NCBI GenBank assembly: GCA_965240325.2
Contig: OZ251226.1
Span: 186,001 to 250,000, forward strand
DNA: 64,000 bases
Direction of reading: 5' to 3'
From: Rebecca billardiae RCC1528
Lineage: Eukaryota; Haptophyta
Part shown: one piece after another, positions 52,275 through 62,788 of the stretch
Numbering within the stretch: the stretch's first letter is position 1
Layout of the letters: each line of letters opens with the position of its first letter
Notes under the pieces: model-generated
Told to the model about the DNA's origin: nothing
Databases searched by the model: none
Seen by the model: the letters and a program-made list of their open reading frames with translations, nothing else
Program-made: the position numbers and the translations under genes

Positions 52275-53282
52275 TCACGCGCCATCCGGGCTGGTGAGCA
52301 CCAGCATGGCCTCATAGTAGGCGGGCCGCGGTGGCCGCGACCACTTGGGTGCCGGCGGCGCTGCCGACGACTGCTCACCACCGCTCCCACCGCTGCCGGC
52401 GCCCTTGTGCGCGTTGCTGAACTGCTTCGACTCGAGCCACTTCATGAACGACGCCTTGTCCTTCCACACCGTCACCGAGCTGTAGTTGACGTCGTCGTTG
52501 CCGTCGCCGCCGCCGCCGTGGCCCTTGGTGCCAAAGTCGCGCCGCAGCATGGAGAAGCACACAAAGCCTGGGAGCTCGGACAGCTGCGACTCGCGCTTGG
52601 CCCACTGCTGCTCGAAGGCCTCCTCCTGCCCGCGGATCACGGCGAACTCGTTGCACGCGACGAACGCCTCGGCGGGCAGCAGCGTCTCGCCATCCGCCTG
52701 CAGCACGCGCCAGCCGCCCTCGGTCTCGGGCAGCTCGGTCGGCTTGGTGCTCAGGTGCAGCAGGCCGTCGTAGAAGATGGGCCGGGGCGGCCCCTTGAGC
52801 ACGCGGAGCGAGGAGATCATCGCGCCGAGGAACGCGCCGATCGACGTCCCGCCGTGCGCCTCCTTGAACGCGTCGCCGCTCCGCCACTCGTCAAAGGCCG
52901 CCTTGTCCTCCCAGATCGTGAAGCTCCGGTACGAGAAGTCGTCCTCGTAGTCCGGCTGCTCGTCGCGCAGCTTGACGCGGCGCATGAGCTGAAAGTAGCG
53001 GAAGCCGTTGAGGTTCGCGAGCCGGCTCTTGCGGTTCGCCCAACGCGCCTCGAACTTGGCCTCCTGCCCCGGCCGCACCTGAAAGTTGTTGGTCGCGACG
53101 TATCGGTCCGCAGCGAGCCGGCTCACGCCCGAGGCGACCTCGGCCGCGGCCTCGGTGACGGGCGAGGCGACGATGCGCGAGCGCGACACGCGTGCCGACG
53201 CCGGCGCGACCGAGCTCACCGCGCCACCGCGCAGCAGCGCGGGCGCACACGCGAACAAGAGAACGCCGGCGACGCCCACCAT
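52275..53282 (-). CDS. Double ABM-domain protein, probably organelle-targeted
   Basis: Single exon, 335 residues from the ATG at 53282. The start (MVGVAGVLLFACAPALL, then Ser/Ala/Arg-rich sequence) looks like a signal or transit leader, possibly the bipartite type used for complex plastids. Two homologous domains follow: ~58-140 (FQVRPGQEAKFEARWANRKS, FTIWEDKAAFDEWR) and ~205-290 (FAVIRGQEEAFEQQWAKRES, VTVWKDKASFMKWLES). Each has the pattern of the antibiotic-biosynthesis-monooxygenase/IsdG fold: long helix with W, then GF, then a final W-x-x-x-x-x-F-x-x-W strand-helix. Such ferredoxin-like domains include haem-degrading and quinol monooxygenases. Catalytic residues cannot be assigned. Head-to-head with tryptophan synthase. 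Confidence 0.7.
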   Translation of the reverse strand: MVGVAGVLLFACAPALLRGGAVSSVAPASARVSRSRIVASPVTEAAAEVASGVSRLAADRYVATNNFQVRPGQEAKFEARWANRKSRLANLNGFRYFQLMRRVKLRDEQPDYEDDFSYRSFTIWEDKAAFDEWRSGDAFKEAHGGTSIGAFLGAMISSLRVLKGPPRPIFYDGLLHLSTKPTELPETEGGWRVLQADGETLLPAEAFVACNEFAVIRGQEEAFEQQWAKRESQLSELPGFVCFSMLRRDFGTKGHGGGGDGNDDVNYSSVTVWKDKASFMKWLESKQFSNAHKGAGSGGSGGEQSSAAPPAPKWSRPPRPAYYEAMLVLTSPDGA

Positions 53283-53467
53283 CTTGTCCGCTGCAGCCGC
53301 GGTCCGACTTTCTGGGAGCTGCGCCTTTTCTCGAGAAAAAGGAGGAAGCTTCTGGTCGAGTGGTCGGGTCCGGATCCAGGGATCCACCTGCCGCGCGTCC
53401 CGGACCAGGCCACGAAGCCTTTTGCGATCGATTACGGCCGAGGGATCGCACGCGCCATCATCCAGCC
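53283..53467. promoter_or_regulatory. Shared upstream region of ABM and tryptophan synthase genes
   Basis: 185 bp between divergent ATGs, with a near-perfect palindrome CCTTTTCTCGAGAAAAAGG at about 53327-53345 (one extra A) and a GGATCCAGGGATCC repeat. The palindrome is a good candidate for a symmetric regulator site. Confidence 0.45.
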
Positions 53468-56312
53468 ATGAGCCCTACTAAGCTGCGCGCGGCGTTCGAG
53501 GCGGACATGGGCACGGGCAAGCCCACGTTCGTGGCATTCGTGACGGCCGGATACCCCACGATGGATTCGACGGTCGATCTCATGCTTGGCCTCGAGGTGC
53601 GCGGCGCTCGCGCGGACGTTGGCGCGAGCGCGGCCGGGGCCGCCCGGCGTGCGGCGCGAGGCTGTGGTGGGGGGCTGCCGCCTGGTATACCTCCCCTGGC
53701 GCGCGCGCGGCTGCCCGGGCTGGCGCTTGGGCACGCCTGCGCCTCGCTCTGCGCTCCCGCCGCCGCGCCCGGGTCTCATGGACCGCCTCGCGCGACCGCG
53801 CGCCCGTGCGACCGCGCGCGTGGCACGGCACGAGCAGGCGGGTGGCGCGGGTGTGATCGAGCTCGGCGTGCCGTTCACCGACCCGATGGCGGACGGCGCG
53901 ACGATCCAGCGGACGAACGAGGTCGCCCTCGCGCACGCGCCCCCGGTCTCGCTCAGCGACTGCATCGCCTTCGTCAAGAAGGCGCGCGCCGCCGGGCTGA
54001 CCGTGCCGGTCGTGCTGATGGGCTACTACAACCCGCTGCTCGCGTACGGCGTGGACAAGCTGATGGCGGACTGCGCGTCGGCGGGCGTCGACGGCTTCAT
54101 CGTGGTGGATTTGCCGCCGGAGGAGGGCTCGCAGTTCGTCGTGGCCTGCCGCAAGCACAAGCTCTCCTTCGTGCCGCTCGTCACACCCGCGTCGACCAAC
54201 GAGCGGATCGCGCAGCTCTCGACTGTTGCCGACGGCTTCCTGTACTGCGTCTCGCTCACGGGCGTGACGGGCGCGCGCGACTCGCTGCCGAAGGAGCTGC
54301 CCGAGTTCATCGCGCGCGTGCGCGCCAACTCGAACGCGCCCCTCGCCGTCGGCTTCGGCGTCTCCACGCGCGAGCACGTCGCGCAGATTGCGTCGTTTGC
54401 GGACGGCGTGGTGGTCGGCTCGGCGGTGTGCAAGGCCGTGGACGGGTGCAAGCCCGGCGAGATCAAGGGGACGATCTCCAAGTTCATCGCGTCGATGGTG
54501 CCGACGAAGGACCAGCAGGGCAAGGCGAAGGCGGCGCTCGCCAAGCTCGGCACCTCCGACGAGGGCGACCGCGCGACCAAGAAGGCGCGCATCGAGCAGG
54601 AGCCGGGCAAGGGCTCGCACTTTGGCCAGTTTGGAGGCCGCTACATCCCCGAGACGCTGGTCGAGGCGCACCGCGAGCTGGAGGAGGCGTACGACGCGGC
54701 GAAGAAGGACCCGACGTTCGCGGCGGAGATGGCCGAGATGCGCGCCAAGTACATCGGCGGCCCCACGCCCATGTACCACGCCAAGCGCCTCACCGAGCAC
54801 TGCGGCGGCGCGCAGATCTGGCTCAAGCGCGAGGAGCTGGCGCACACGGGCGCGCACAAGATCAACAACGCGATCGGGCAGGCGCTGCTGGCGAAGCGGC
54901 TGGGGAAGAAGCGGATCATCGCGGAGACGGGCGCGGGGCAGCACGGCGTGGCGACCGCGACGGTCTGCGCGCTCTTCGGCCTCGAGTGCGTCGTGTACAT
55001 GGTGCGAGCCGCGGCCGCGGCCGCGCGCGCGCCGCGCGCGCAGCCGGGGGAGCCTTCCGCGCCGCCGCCGCTCACGCCGCGTGCGGGCGCGCACCCTCGC
55101 GCAGGGCGCGGAGGACGTGCGGCGCCAGTCGCTCAACGTCTTCCGGATGAAGATGCTCGGCGCCACCGTGCACCCGGTCGACTCTGGCGCCAAGACGCTC
55201 AAGGACGCCATCAACGAGTGAGCGCGCGCACAGCCGCGGCCCGGCGCGCGCGCGCGCGCGCGCGGGGCACGTGCCCTGGCTGGCCGCACGGGGCTGGCAC
55301 GTGCGCCGTCGCGTGGCGCGGTGCGCGGTGGCGGCGCGCGCGCGCGCGTGCACCGCAGCGTGCGCGCACGCGCTCGGCCTCACCGCCACCGCGCCGCGGC
55401 CCGCGCTCACCGGCGCGCCGCGCCCCCGCAGGGCGATGCGTGACTGGGTGACCAACGTGCGCACCACGCACTACCTGATCGGCTCGGCGATCGGGCCGCA
55501 CCCGTTCCCGACGATCGTGCGCGACTTCCAGTCGGTGATCGGCAAGGAGGCGCGGCAGCAGATCCAGGAGGACGCGGGCCGGCTGCCCGACGTCGTGATC
55601 GCGTGCGTCGGCGGCGGCTCGAACGCAATCGGCATGTTCCACCCTTTTGTGGGCGACGCGGCGGTCAAGCTGGTTGGCGTCGAGGCGGGCGGCGACGGCG
55701 TCGACACGGACCGGCACTCGGCGACGCTCGCGGCCGGCACGCCGGGCGTGCTGCACGGCACGCGCACGTACCTGCTGCAGAACAAGGTGGGCCAGATCAC
55801 CGAGACGCACTCGATCTCCGCCGGCCTTGACTACCCCGGCGTGGGCCCAGAGCACGCGTGGCTCAAGGTGCAGACACACACGCGCGAGCAGACACGCGAC
55901 TGCGGACACGCGACGCGCGCGCGCGCCCTCGCTTGGCGCCGCGCGTCGCGCCCGCCCGCTCTCACCCGCCGCCGGCCCCGCGGTGGGCGCGCACCCTCCA
56001 TGGCGCGCGTCGCTCGGCGCGGCGCAGGACTCGAACCGCGCGACCTACGTCGCCGTGACCGACAAGCAGGCGCTGGAGGGCTTCCAGACGCTGTGCAAGA
56101 CGGAGGGCATCATCCCCGCGCTCGAGCCCTCGCACGCGCTCTACCAGGCGATGCAGGTGGCCAAGTCGATGAAGCCCGATCAGATCGTGCTCGTCAACCT
56201 GTGCGGACGCGGCGATAAGGACATGCACACCGTCGCGCACGCGATGGGCGTCACGCTGCGCGACAACATGGCGGACAAGCAGCTCTCGCACAACAAGACA
56301 AACAACGCGTGA
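53468..56312 (+). CDS. Tryptophan synthase, fused alpha-beta
   Basis: Five exons: 53468-53596, 53838-55001, 55105-55217, 55432-55867 and 56028-56312; all phases close, 708 residues. Alpha part (~1-275): [10 protein letters not shown], then [19 protein letters not shown] with the catalytic Glu and Asp, [12 protein letters not shown] and [11 protein letters not shown] ~40-residue linker rich in Lys and Glu follows. Beta part: [32 protein letters not shown] with the pyridoxal-phosphate Lys (HTGAHK), [13 protein letters not shown], the phosphate loop [10 protein letters not shown], and the C-terminal [11 protein letters not shown]. It makes tryptophan from indole-glycerol phosphate and serine, channelling indole between sites. 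Alpha-beta order is as in fungi. The start [20 protein letters not shown] leads straight into the domain, so no transit peptide is seen: either cytosolic, or an upstream exon is missing. Intron 3 begins GTGAGC, unlike most others. Confidence 0.95.
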
Positions 56313-57109
56313 AGCGAGCGCCTCCGGCCGCGCGGCGCCTCGCCAGCCGCCAGCCGCTGCGGCAGCCGCCTCGCTCGGCGCACCTCTGGGGTCGGCGCCA
56401 GCTATGGTGTCGAGCCACACGCTGACGCGCAGCGGGGAGCCGGCTGCCGGGCTCTGGGCTCTCGCGCCTGCCGATGGCTTGACGCGTCGCTGTCGGCGGC
56501 ACGACTGGGGCCTGCTCCGAGCGGCTGAGTGAGGCTGCCGCCATCAGCGGCCCGGCAGCTTGCACCTGCCAGTGATACGTTGCCCCCTTCCCTATGGACC
56601 GCCCCGGCATCGGCCCATCCACATGGCATCATCGAGGCATCCATCCGGACCGGAATCCGGATGCGGCCCGTGCGGACAGCTCGGCAAAGTCTTGTGCCCC
56701 GCGGTACGGGACCGGCTACCAGGCCCAGGGCCCGAGCCTCCGCCTCTGCGCCAATGAGCATGACATCTGATGACTCGCTACATGTACTTGTAGAGCCATC
56801 ACCGTCGACAGCGCGCAGTCAGTCGCCGCCGCGGCTGACGGTCTGACGAATCACTAGCTATATATATACGAGACAGTGGCCCATAGCAGCGGCCCCAATC
56901 TCGGCACGATCTCGGTTGTCAGAGGAATCGGAATCTGTGTTAGATTCCCATCGGAAGCTTCGGCCGTCGATCGGTCCGGGTATATATATATATAATCATT
57001 ATCAGTCCTGGGAGTGACCGGTCACCGGAGCATCTGACGGACGGAGACAGATCGACGTCGGAGTCGTAGTAAACAGACTTGGTAAACCGCCCCGGTCGCC
57101 GTTACAGTT

Positions 57110-57111
<2 letters not shown>

Positions 57112-57172
<61 letters not shown>
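57112..57172. repeat. CT microsatellite
   Basis: CT dinucleotides with two CC interruptions. Confidence 0.9.
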
Positions 57173-57173
<1 letters not shown>

Positions 57174-57182
57174 ATGTAGTTT

Positions 57183-57374
57183 ATGACGTGCACACTTGAC
57201 AGTTTAACTCAGGCGTGATTCGGACGCTGCATCCAACACTGCACAAAGACACCGCCACAAAACAGACCGGCGAAGGCAGGTGAGGGGCGCGTTGCCGCAC
57301 CTCATCGAGGCGGCCATTGCAGCAAGCGGCCGCCCCGCTCTCGGAGGCACGCGCTCGAGAGCGCGCTCTGACAC
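57183..57374 (-). repeat. Inverted 3' fragment of the dispersed element
   Basis: 57230-57374 is the reverse complement of 34979-35123 with ~3 mismatches. 57183-57229 is a more diverged copy of the tail (ATCACGCCT ... AAGTGTGCACGT), with an ~8-bp insertion. Confidence 0.8.
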
Positions 57375-57905
57375 GGTCTCGGATGAGTTAAGGACGGTCA
57401 TGCACTACTCTCCGACCCGCGGCTATTAGCGGCGATGCTGCCAGGCCGCGATCTGATGATGACCGTGATGGCTCTGGACAGGCCGGCCGGCCGCGCTGAG
57501 ATAATTGAGATATGCTGATGTGACGGGTCGCCATCCGTGATCCGGTGACTTGGCAGGGAGCAGCCGGCGCCGCCGCCGCCCGTGGGGCGGCGCCGCGCCG
57601 GAGTAGTCGGGCGAGGCTCGCCGCAGCAATGCACGGGCGAGCCGCATCCCTCGGCTCGTTCTCGCCCAGCAGCGCGCCAGCTTACTCAAGCGCAGCGCGC
57701 ACACGCGGCGCGAGCCGCCGCAGCATGCACACCTGCACGCGTGCTCCGGTGAAGCCGGCCGGATTGATTGGCCGCCATCGTGGCGATGACGACCTCCCGG
57801 TCGGTCCGACCTACGTACCATAAGCAGGCTCGCTGCAAGCGCTGAGAAGATCGACGCACGCGTCGTGTTCCGGCGTCACGGCGCACGGGGCCGGGCTGGA
57901 GAAGG

Positions 57906-60368
57906 ATGCTCGGGCTGTTAGGGCGGTTGGCGAGCACCAGTGTGGCTACATGCCCGCGTAGCGCGTTTAGGCTGCGGGTGCGCATGCCGCCTTCGCCGGC
58001 TCTCGCCTGTGCTGCGCAACGGGCGAAGTTGCATGCTGGCGGCCAATCACGCCGGCCGGACAACAAGATGATCAACCAGCAGCTCACGGGTGCACGTGAC
58101 GCGGAACGCATCCTCGAAGTGTGCGCTGCGTATGGCCACGCGTTTGACAGGGTTAACGAAGCCACCGCCATCTCTCGACTGGGTCGCAACGCGCGCACGT
58201 TGCGCGGCCACGCGCTGCGCACCGACAAGCGCTTTGGCGCCCTGCTCGCGCGCGTGGAGCGGCGGCTGGAGGGCACGGCGGTCGACGGCTCGCCGTATGG
58301 CGCCCGCCACATGGCCAATCTAGCGCACGGCATGGCCAAGCTGCGGCCGACCAAGTGTGGTGCCGAGCGCGCATTTGGCGCGATCGCGCGGGAGGCCGAG
58401 GCGCGCGTGGGCGAGTTCAATGCGCAGGACCTGGCCAACACGGCGTGGGCGTACGCCACAGCTGGCGTGGACGCACCCACGCTGTATGGCGCGATCGCGC
58501 GGGAGGCCGAGGCGCGCGTGGGCGAGTTCAATGCGCAGGACCTGGCCAACACGGCGTGGGCGTACGCCACAGCTGGCGTGGACGCACCCGCACTGTATGG
58601 CGCGATCGTGCGGGCGGCCGAGGCGCGCGTGGGCGAGTTCAAGGAGCAGGACCTGGCCAACACGGCGTGGGCGTACGCCACAGCTGGCGTGGACGCACCC
58701 ACGCTGTATGGCGCGATCGCGCGGGCGGCCGAGGTGCGCGTGGGCGAGTTCAAGGCGCAGGGGCTGGCCAACACGGCGTGGGCGTACGCCACAGCTGGCG
58801 TGGACGCACCCACGCTGTATGGCGCGATCGCGCGGGAGGCCGAGGCGCGCGTGGGCGAGTTCAATGCGCAGAACATGGCCAACACGGCGTGGGCGTACGC
58901 CACAGCTGGCGTGGACGCACCCACGCTGTATGGCGCGATCGCGCGGGCGGCCGAGGCGCGCGTGGGCGAGTTCAAGGCGCAGAACATGGCCAACACGGCG
59001 TGGGCGTACGCCACAGCTGGCGTGGACGCACCCACGCTGTATGGCGCGATCGCGCGGGCGGCCGAGGCGCGCGTGGGCGAGTTCAAGGCGCAGGAGCTGG
59101 CCAACACGGCGTGGGCGTACGCCACAGCGGGCGTGGACGCACCCACGCTGTATGGCGCGATCGCGCGGGAGGCCGAGGCGCGCGTGGGCGAGTTCAAGGC
59201 GCAGGGGCTGGCCAACACGGCGTGGGCGTACGCCACAGCTGGCGTGGACGCACCCACGCTGTATGGCGCGATCGCGCGGGAGGCCGAGGCGCGCGTGGGC
59301 GAGTTCAATGCGCAGGAGCTGGCCAACACGGCGTGGGCGTACGCCACAGCTGGCGTGGACGCACCCACGCTGTATGGCGCGATCGCGCGGGAGGCCGAGG
59401 CGCGCGTGGGCGAGTTCAATGCGCAGAACATGGCCAACACGGCGTGGGCGTACGCCACAGCTGGCGTGGACGCACCCACGCTGTATGGCACGATCGCGTG
59501 GGCGGCCGAGGCGCGCGTGGGCGAGTTCAATGCGCAGGGGCTGGCCAACACGGCGTGGGCGTACGCCACAGCTGGCGTGGACGCGCCCACGCTGTATGGC
59601 GCGATCGCGCGGGCGGCCGAGGCGCGCGTGGGCGAGTTCAAGGCGCAGGGGCTGGCCAACACGGCGTGGGCGTACGCCACAGTGGGCGTGGACGCACCCG
59701 CGCTGTATGGCGCGATCGCGCGGGAGGCCGAGGCGCGCGTGGGCGAGCTCAATGCGCAGTCGCTGGCCAACACGGCGTGGGCGTATGCGACGGCTGCCCA
59801 GCACATGGAGCATCTGCAGCTCGTGCTGTCCCTGTGCGAGCGGCTCCTTGCTGAGCCTGGGCTGCAGGCGCAACTCGGAGTGGAGGGCCATGTCAATGTG
59901 GCGCAGGCACTGCTCACGCTGCACGTCGATCCACGCCTGCCCGTTGGCACAGCACGCACACGTGTGGAGACGATGCTGGCGCAGTGCCTGGGTCACCAGC
60001 TGCTTCGTGACGCAGCTTCACAGGCGGTGCGCCCGTCGTCATCGCAGCGGGCGCTCTCTCGCGCGCTCGCAAAGTGCGGCTGGGCGCACGAGGAGGAGGT
60101 GCGCATCGGCGAGGGCGGGCTGCTCGTCGTGGACATGGCGTGCGCCGCCTCCAAGGTGGCTGTGGAGTACGATGGGCCGTCGCACTTTGTGACGGACCCG
60201 TGGACGGGCGCGCAGCGGCTCAACGGGCCCAGCCAGTGGAAGACGCGCGTGCTCAAATCGCTGGGCTGGCAGGTCGTGCGCGTGAGCTACAAAGACTACA
60301 GCAGCGTATCTGGCTCAGCCTCGAACAATGCACGCTTTGCCGAAGGGTTGGCACGCAACTTGGCCTAG
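57906..60368 (+). CDS. RAP-domain organellar RNA-binding protein with 37-residue helical repeats
   Basis: Single exon, 820 residues. The first ~50 residues are Arg-rich with no acids until later (LLGRLASTSVATCPRSAFRL), a good mitochondrial or plastid leader. From about residue 160 a 37-residue unit repeats twelve times nearly unchanged (LANTAWAYATAGVDAPTLYG, then AIAREAEARVGEF), with a degenerate unit at each end. The LANTAWAYA pattern is the helical-repeat type often found with RAP domains in algae and apicomplexans. The last ~75 residues are the RAP domain: KVAVEYDGPSHFV, WKTRVLKSLGWQVVRVSYKDY. RAP proteins (FASTK, plant and algal OPR/HPR factors) act on organelle RNA processing, stability or translation. 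At the DNA level the 111-bp repeats are almost identical, so they were recently homogenised; repeat number may vary between strains. Confidence 0.9.
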   Translation: MLGLLGRLASTSVATCPRSAFRLRVRMPPSPALACAAQRAKLHAGGQSRRPDNKMINQQLTGARDAERILEVCAAYGHAFDRVNEATAISRLGRNARTLRGHALRTDKRFGALLARVERRLEGTAVDGSPYGARHMANLAHGMAKLRPTKCGAERAFGAIAREAEARVGEFNAQDLANTAWAYATAGVDAPTLYGAIAREAEARVGEFNAQDLANTAWAYATAGVDAPALYGAIVRAAEARVGEFKEQDLANTAWAYATAGVDAPTLYGAIARAAEVRVGEFKAQGLANTAWAYATAGVDAPTLYGAIAREAEARVGEFNAQNMANTAWAYATAGVDAPTLYGAIARAAEARVGEFKAQNMANTAWAYATAGVDAPTLYGAIARAAEARVGEFKAQELANTAWAYATAGVDAPTLYGAIAREAEARVGEFKAQGLANTAWAYATAGVDAPTLYGAIAREAEARVGEFNAQELANTAWAYATAGVDAPTLYGAIAREAEARVGEFNAQNMANTAWAYATAGVDAPTLYGTIAWAAEARVGEFNAQGLANTAWAYATAGVDAPTLYGAIARAAEARVGEFKAQGLANTAWAYATVGVDAPALYGAIAREAEARVGELNAQSLANTAWAYATAAQHMEHLQLVLSLCERLLAEPGLQAQLGVEGHVNVAQALLTLHVDPRLPVGTARTRVETMLAQCLGHQLLRDAASQAVRPSSSQRALSRALAKCGWAHEEEVRIGEGGLLVVDMACAASKVAVEYDGPSHFVTDPWTGAQRLNGPSQWKTRVLKSLGWQVVRVSYKDYSSVSGSASNNARFAEGLARNLA
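58411..59742 (+). repeat. Coding 111-bp tandem repeat, about 12 copies
   Basis: Each unit starts near GAGTTCAATGCGCAG or GAGTTCAAGGCGCAG and keeps frame. Differences cluster at the codons after GAGTTC (Asn/Lys), the dipeptide after GCGCAG (DL, GL, NM, EL, SL) and Glu/Ala in AREAE/ARAAE. Confidence 0.9.
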
Positions 60369-61562
60369 TGTCGTCGTCGTCGTCGTCCTACTGATTCTAT
60401 ATGATGGCCCGCGGTGCAGGGCGGAGCGCGCAGCGTGGAGCCCGCACCAGCGGGCCCGAACAACGTTTCAAAAAGATCTTTGATCAAGAAAAAAGGGACG
60501 GGGGACGATTTTCATGGCTGGAGGAGACCGAGTTTCGAATTTTGAGACCCTCTCTAACATGCATCACGGCCGAAAAAGGTCGCGCCCACGGCAAGTTCAT
60601 AGTAAAGCGTGGAGTGACGCCCGTCCAAAAAACTTCACGCCCTTTAGGATCCCTAACGTAACGAACCGTTACAAGCGATTTTTTCGGCCAATGAGATTGC
60701 AGCAAGGTCCAAGGAGCGATGACGTATCTAGATAGAGATTGCCGCGAACCGATGTGACCATGTACGTCCCTTGAATCAGTTGAATCAACTATTCAATCGC
60801 GCCGTGTCTGTATCTGAGGAGCCGACGAGGCAAGGGTCAGTAGCCGATGGGCCAACCTCGGCGAATCTCAATACTATCTGACACCGGAGCGGGAGCCGGG
60901 GCGCGCGGGCCCGCGTTTTCCACTGTACGCCACGGCTGCGGCGAGACCGCGAGAGGATGAGGCGAGCTGACGAGCGACCGACGGGTGAGGACGGCGATGG
61001 GCAGGTGCGCGCGGCGAATGGCGCCTGGAGCGCGCGGCTGCGGCGGGTCCCGACTGCCGTCGACATCGCGTTCGTCGTGCCCCCGCTCACTCCGCGCGCC
61101 CCCGCCGCCCCTGCCGCCCTGTCGATGCCTCGGCGCGGCCTTGCGCGGCCCCGGCGCAGTCCGCGAGCCGGCGCCGCAGCCGCCGCCCTGTGTTCGGGCT
61201 CTCGCAAGCTCGGGGGCAGCGGCGCCTGATGCCGGACTGATCGATCTCTGAGCCTTCGACTTCACCACGCGCCGCCCTTGCCATGCCTTTCCGGGGTCTC
61301 CCAGAACTCTTCTTGATTGAGAGAGAGCAGGCGCGCCGACGATCCGAGTCCATCGTCGGTCGACTCTGAGCGAGGGCTACGCCTCGGAACTGAACGGTAC
61401 TCTACGAGGAGGACGAGCTGCGCGGGCGACGGTGGTGCGTGACGTCCCCAGAGCTGGCCGTGCCTCTGCAACGCGTGCCGAGCCTGATCGAGGTGTGTCA
61501 GCTGCCCGTGCACGCGCGGCGAGTGCGCGAACCGGATCACCGGTGCCCTCGCACCTCGTCAC

Positions 61563-61866
61563 CGTGCTCCCTCGGGCTGTCAGCTCCGCGTGGCCTGGCG
61601 TGCACGTAGAGTTGCGCTCATGCGTCGATCACGCCTCGCGCCCGCCTGTCGGCCGTCGCGCAGGCGCTGGTCGAACCCTACTCGGACCAGTGCATCATCC
61701 CGGGCGCTGCCGGCGCGGGGGGTGACCCCGGGGACAGCGGTCAGCAGCAGCGGCCCGAACGAATCCGCGGCCCCGCACCGTGCTCCCTGGCTGTCAGCTC
61801 CGCGTGGCCTGGTGTGCACGTGGAGTCGCGCTCATGCGTCGATCACGCCTCGTCGCATCCGCCTGT
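61563..61866. repeat. Direct ~85-bp duplication, 216 bp apart
   Basis: Both copies contain CTGTCAGCTCCGCGTGGCCTGG and GCTCATGCGTCGATCACGCC with a few differences. Confidence 0.7.
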
Positions 61867-62136
61867 ACACAATCGGCGCCGCGCCGGCGGCTGCAATGGG
61901 CCCGCCCGGCGCGGCGGGCGGCGGCGCGCCGCTGGAGTCTAGTTGTACGGGCATATGCAACTGGTCTGTCAATAGACGACTGCGACGGAGGGTGCACCGC
62001 CACCGCGGGCCCTGAACTACGTTCGTTCTACGGAAAAGGACCGCGGAACGCGGTCATTTATTGAATAAGACGACTAGTTACACAGCAGGGTAAGGTTTTA
62101 TTACAGTATATATAATGGCTGCGTCCACGCGTCCGT

Positions 62137-62218
62137 GAGATATAGATATAGATATAGATATAGATATAGATATAGATATAGATATAGATATAGATATAGA
62201 TATAGATATAGATATATA
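62137..62218. repeat. (TATAGA)n microsatellite
   Basis: About 13 hexanucleotide units. Confidence 0.9.
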
Positions 62219-62600
62219 GCTAGATATATATCTATATAGATCGATAGATAGTGGTTTGAGGTTGGGTGAGCCCGTGAGCCGGGTGGTGGTTGCAGGTTGG
62301 TTGGGGGCTGGCCAGGGTAGGGCTGGAAGCTTCGGCCGCCACTCGCCAGTCTGATCACCCGGAGCCCGTTATACAGGGGAATTTATTTAGATCGATAGAT
62401 AGACGTGACGATTAAGCAGGCTTGAGCTGCGCCGACATGAGTCGTACCCGGCGGGACCGACGAGCTGTCGCCTAGAAGTAGAGTCTGTCGCTCACAATGT
62501 CGGCCCTCGCCCGGGCCTCTGCCTCAGCAGCGGCACCGCGGGCAGTACGCGTCTACTACCCTGACGAGAGTCCGCCGCGCGTATAGCTAACGAGAGCGGA

Positions 62601-62612
62601 GAGAGAGAGAGA

Positions 62613-62672
<60 letters not shown>

Positions 62673-62689
62673 CGAGAGAGAGAGATCTG

Positions 62690-62788
<99 letters not shown>

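Larger units (their letters stand above)
56313..57905. other. Intergenic region with CT repeat and inverted element fragment
   Basis: No gene. It holds the CT repeat (57112-57172) and the inverted copy of the dispersed-element 3' module (57183-57374), 530 bp upstream of the RAP gene. Confidence 0.55.

Noticed and set aside
58411-59742. CRISPR-like array
   Set aside because: The 111-bp units are contiguous, coding and without unique spacers; they are protein repeats.
58320-59996. Minus-strand repeat ORFs opposite the RAP gene
   Set aside because: Antisense reading of the 111-bp repeat; the sense frame has the LANTAWAYATA pattern and the RAP domain.
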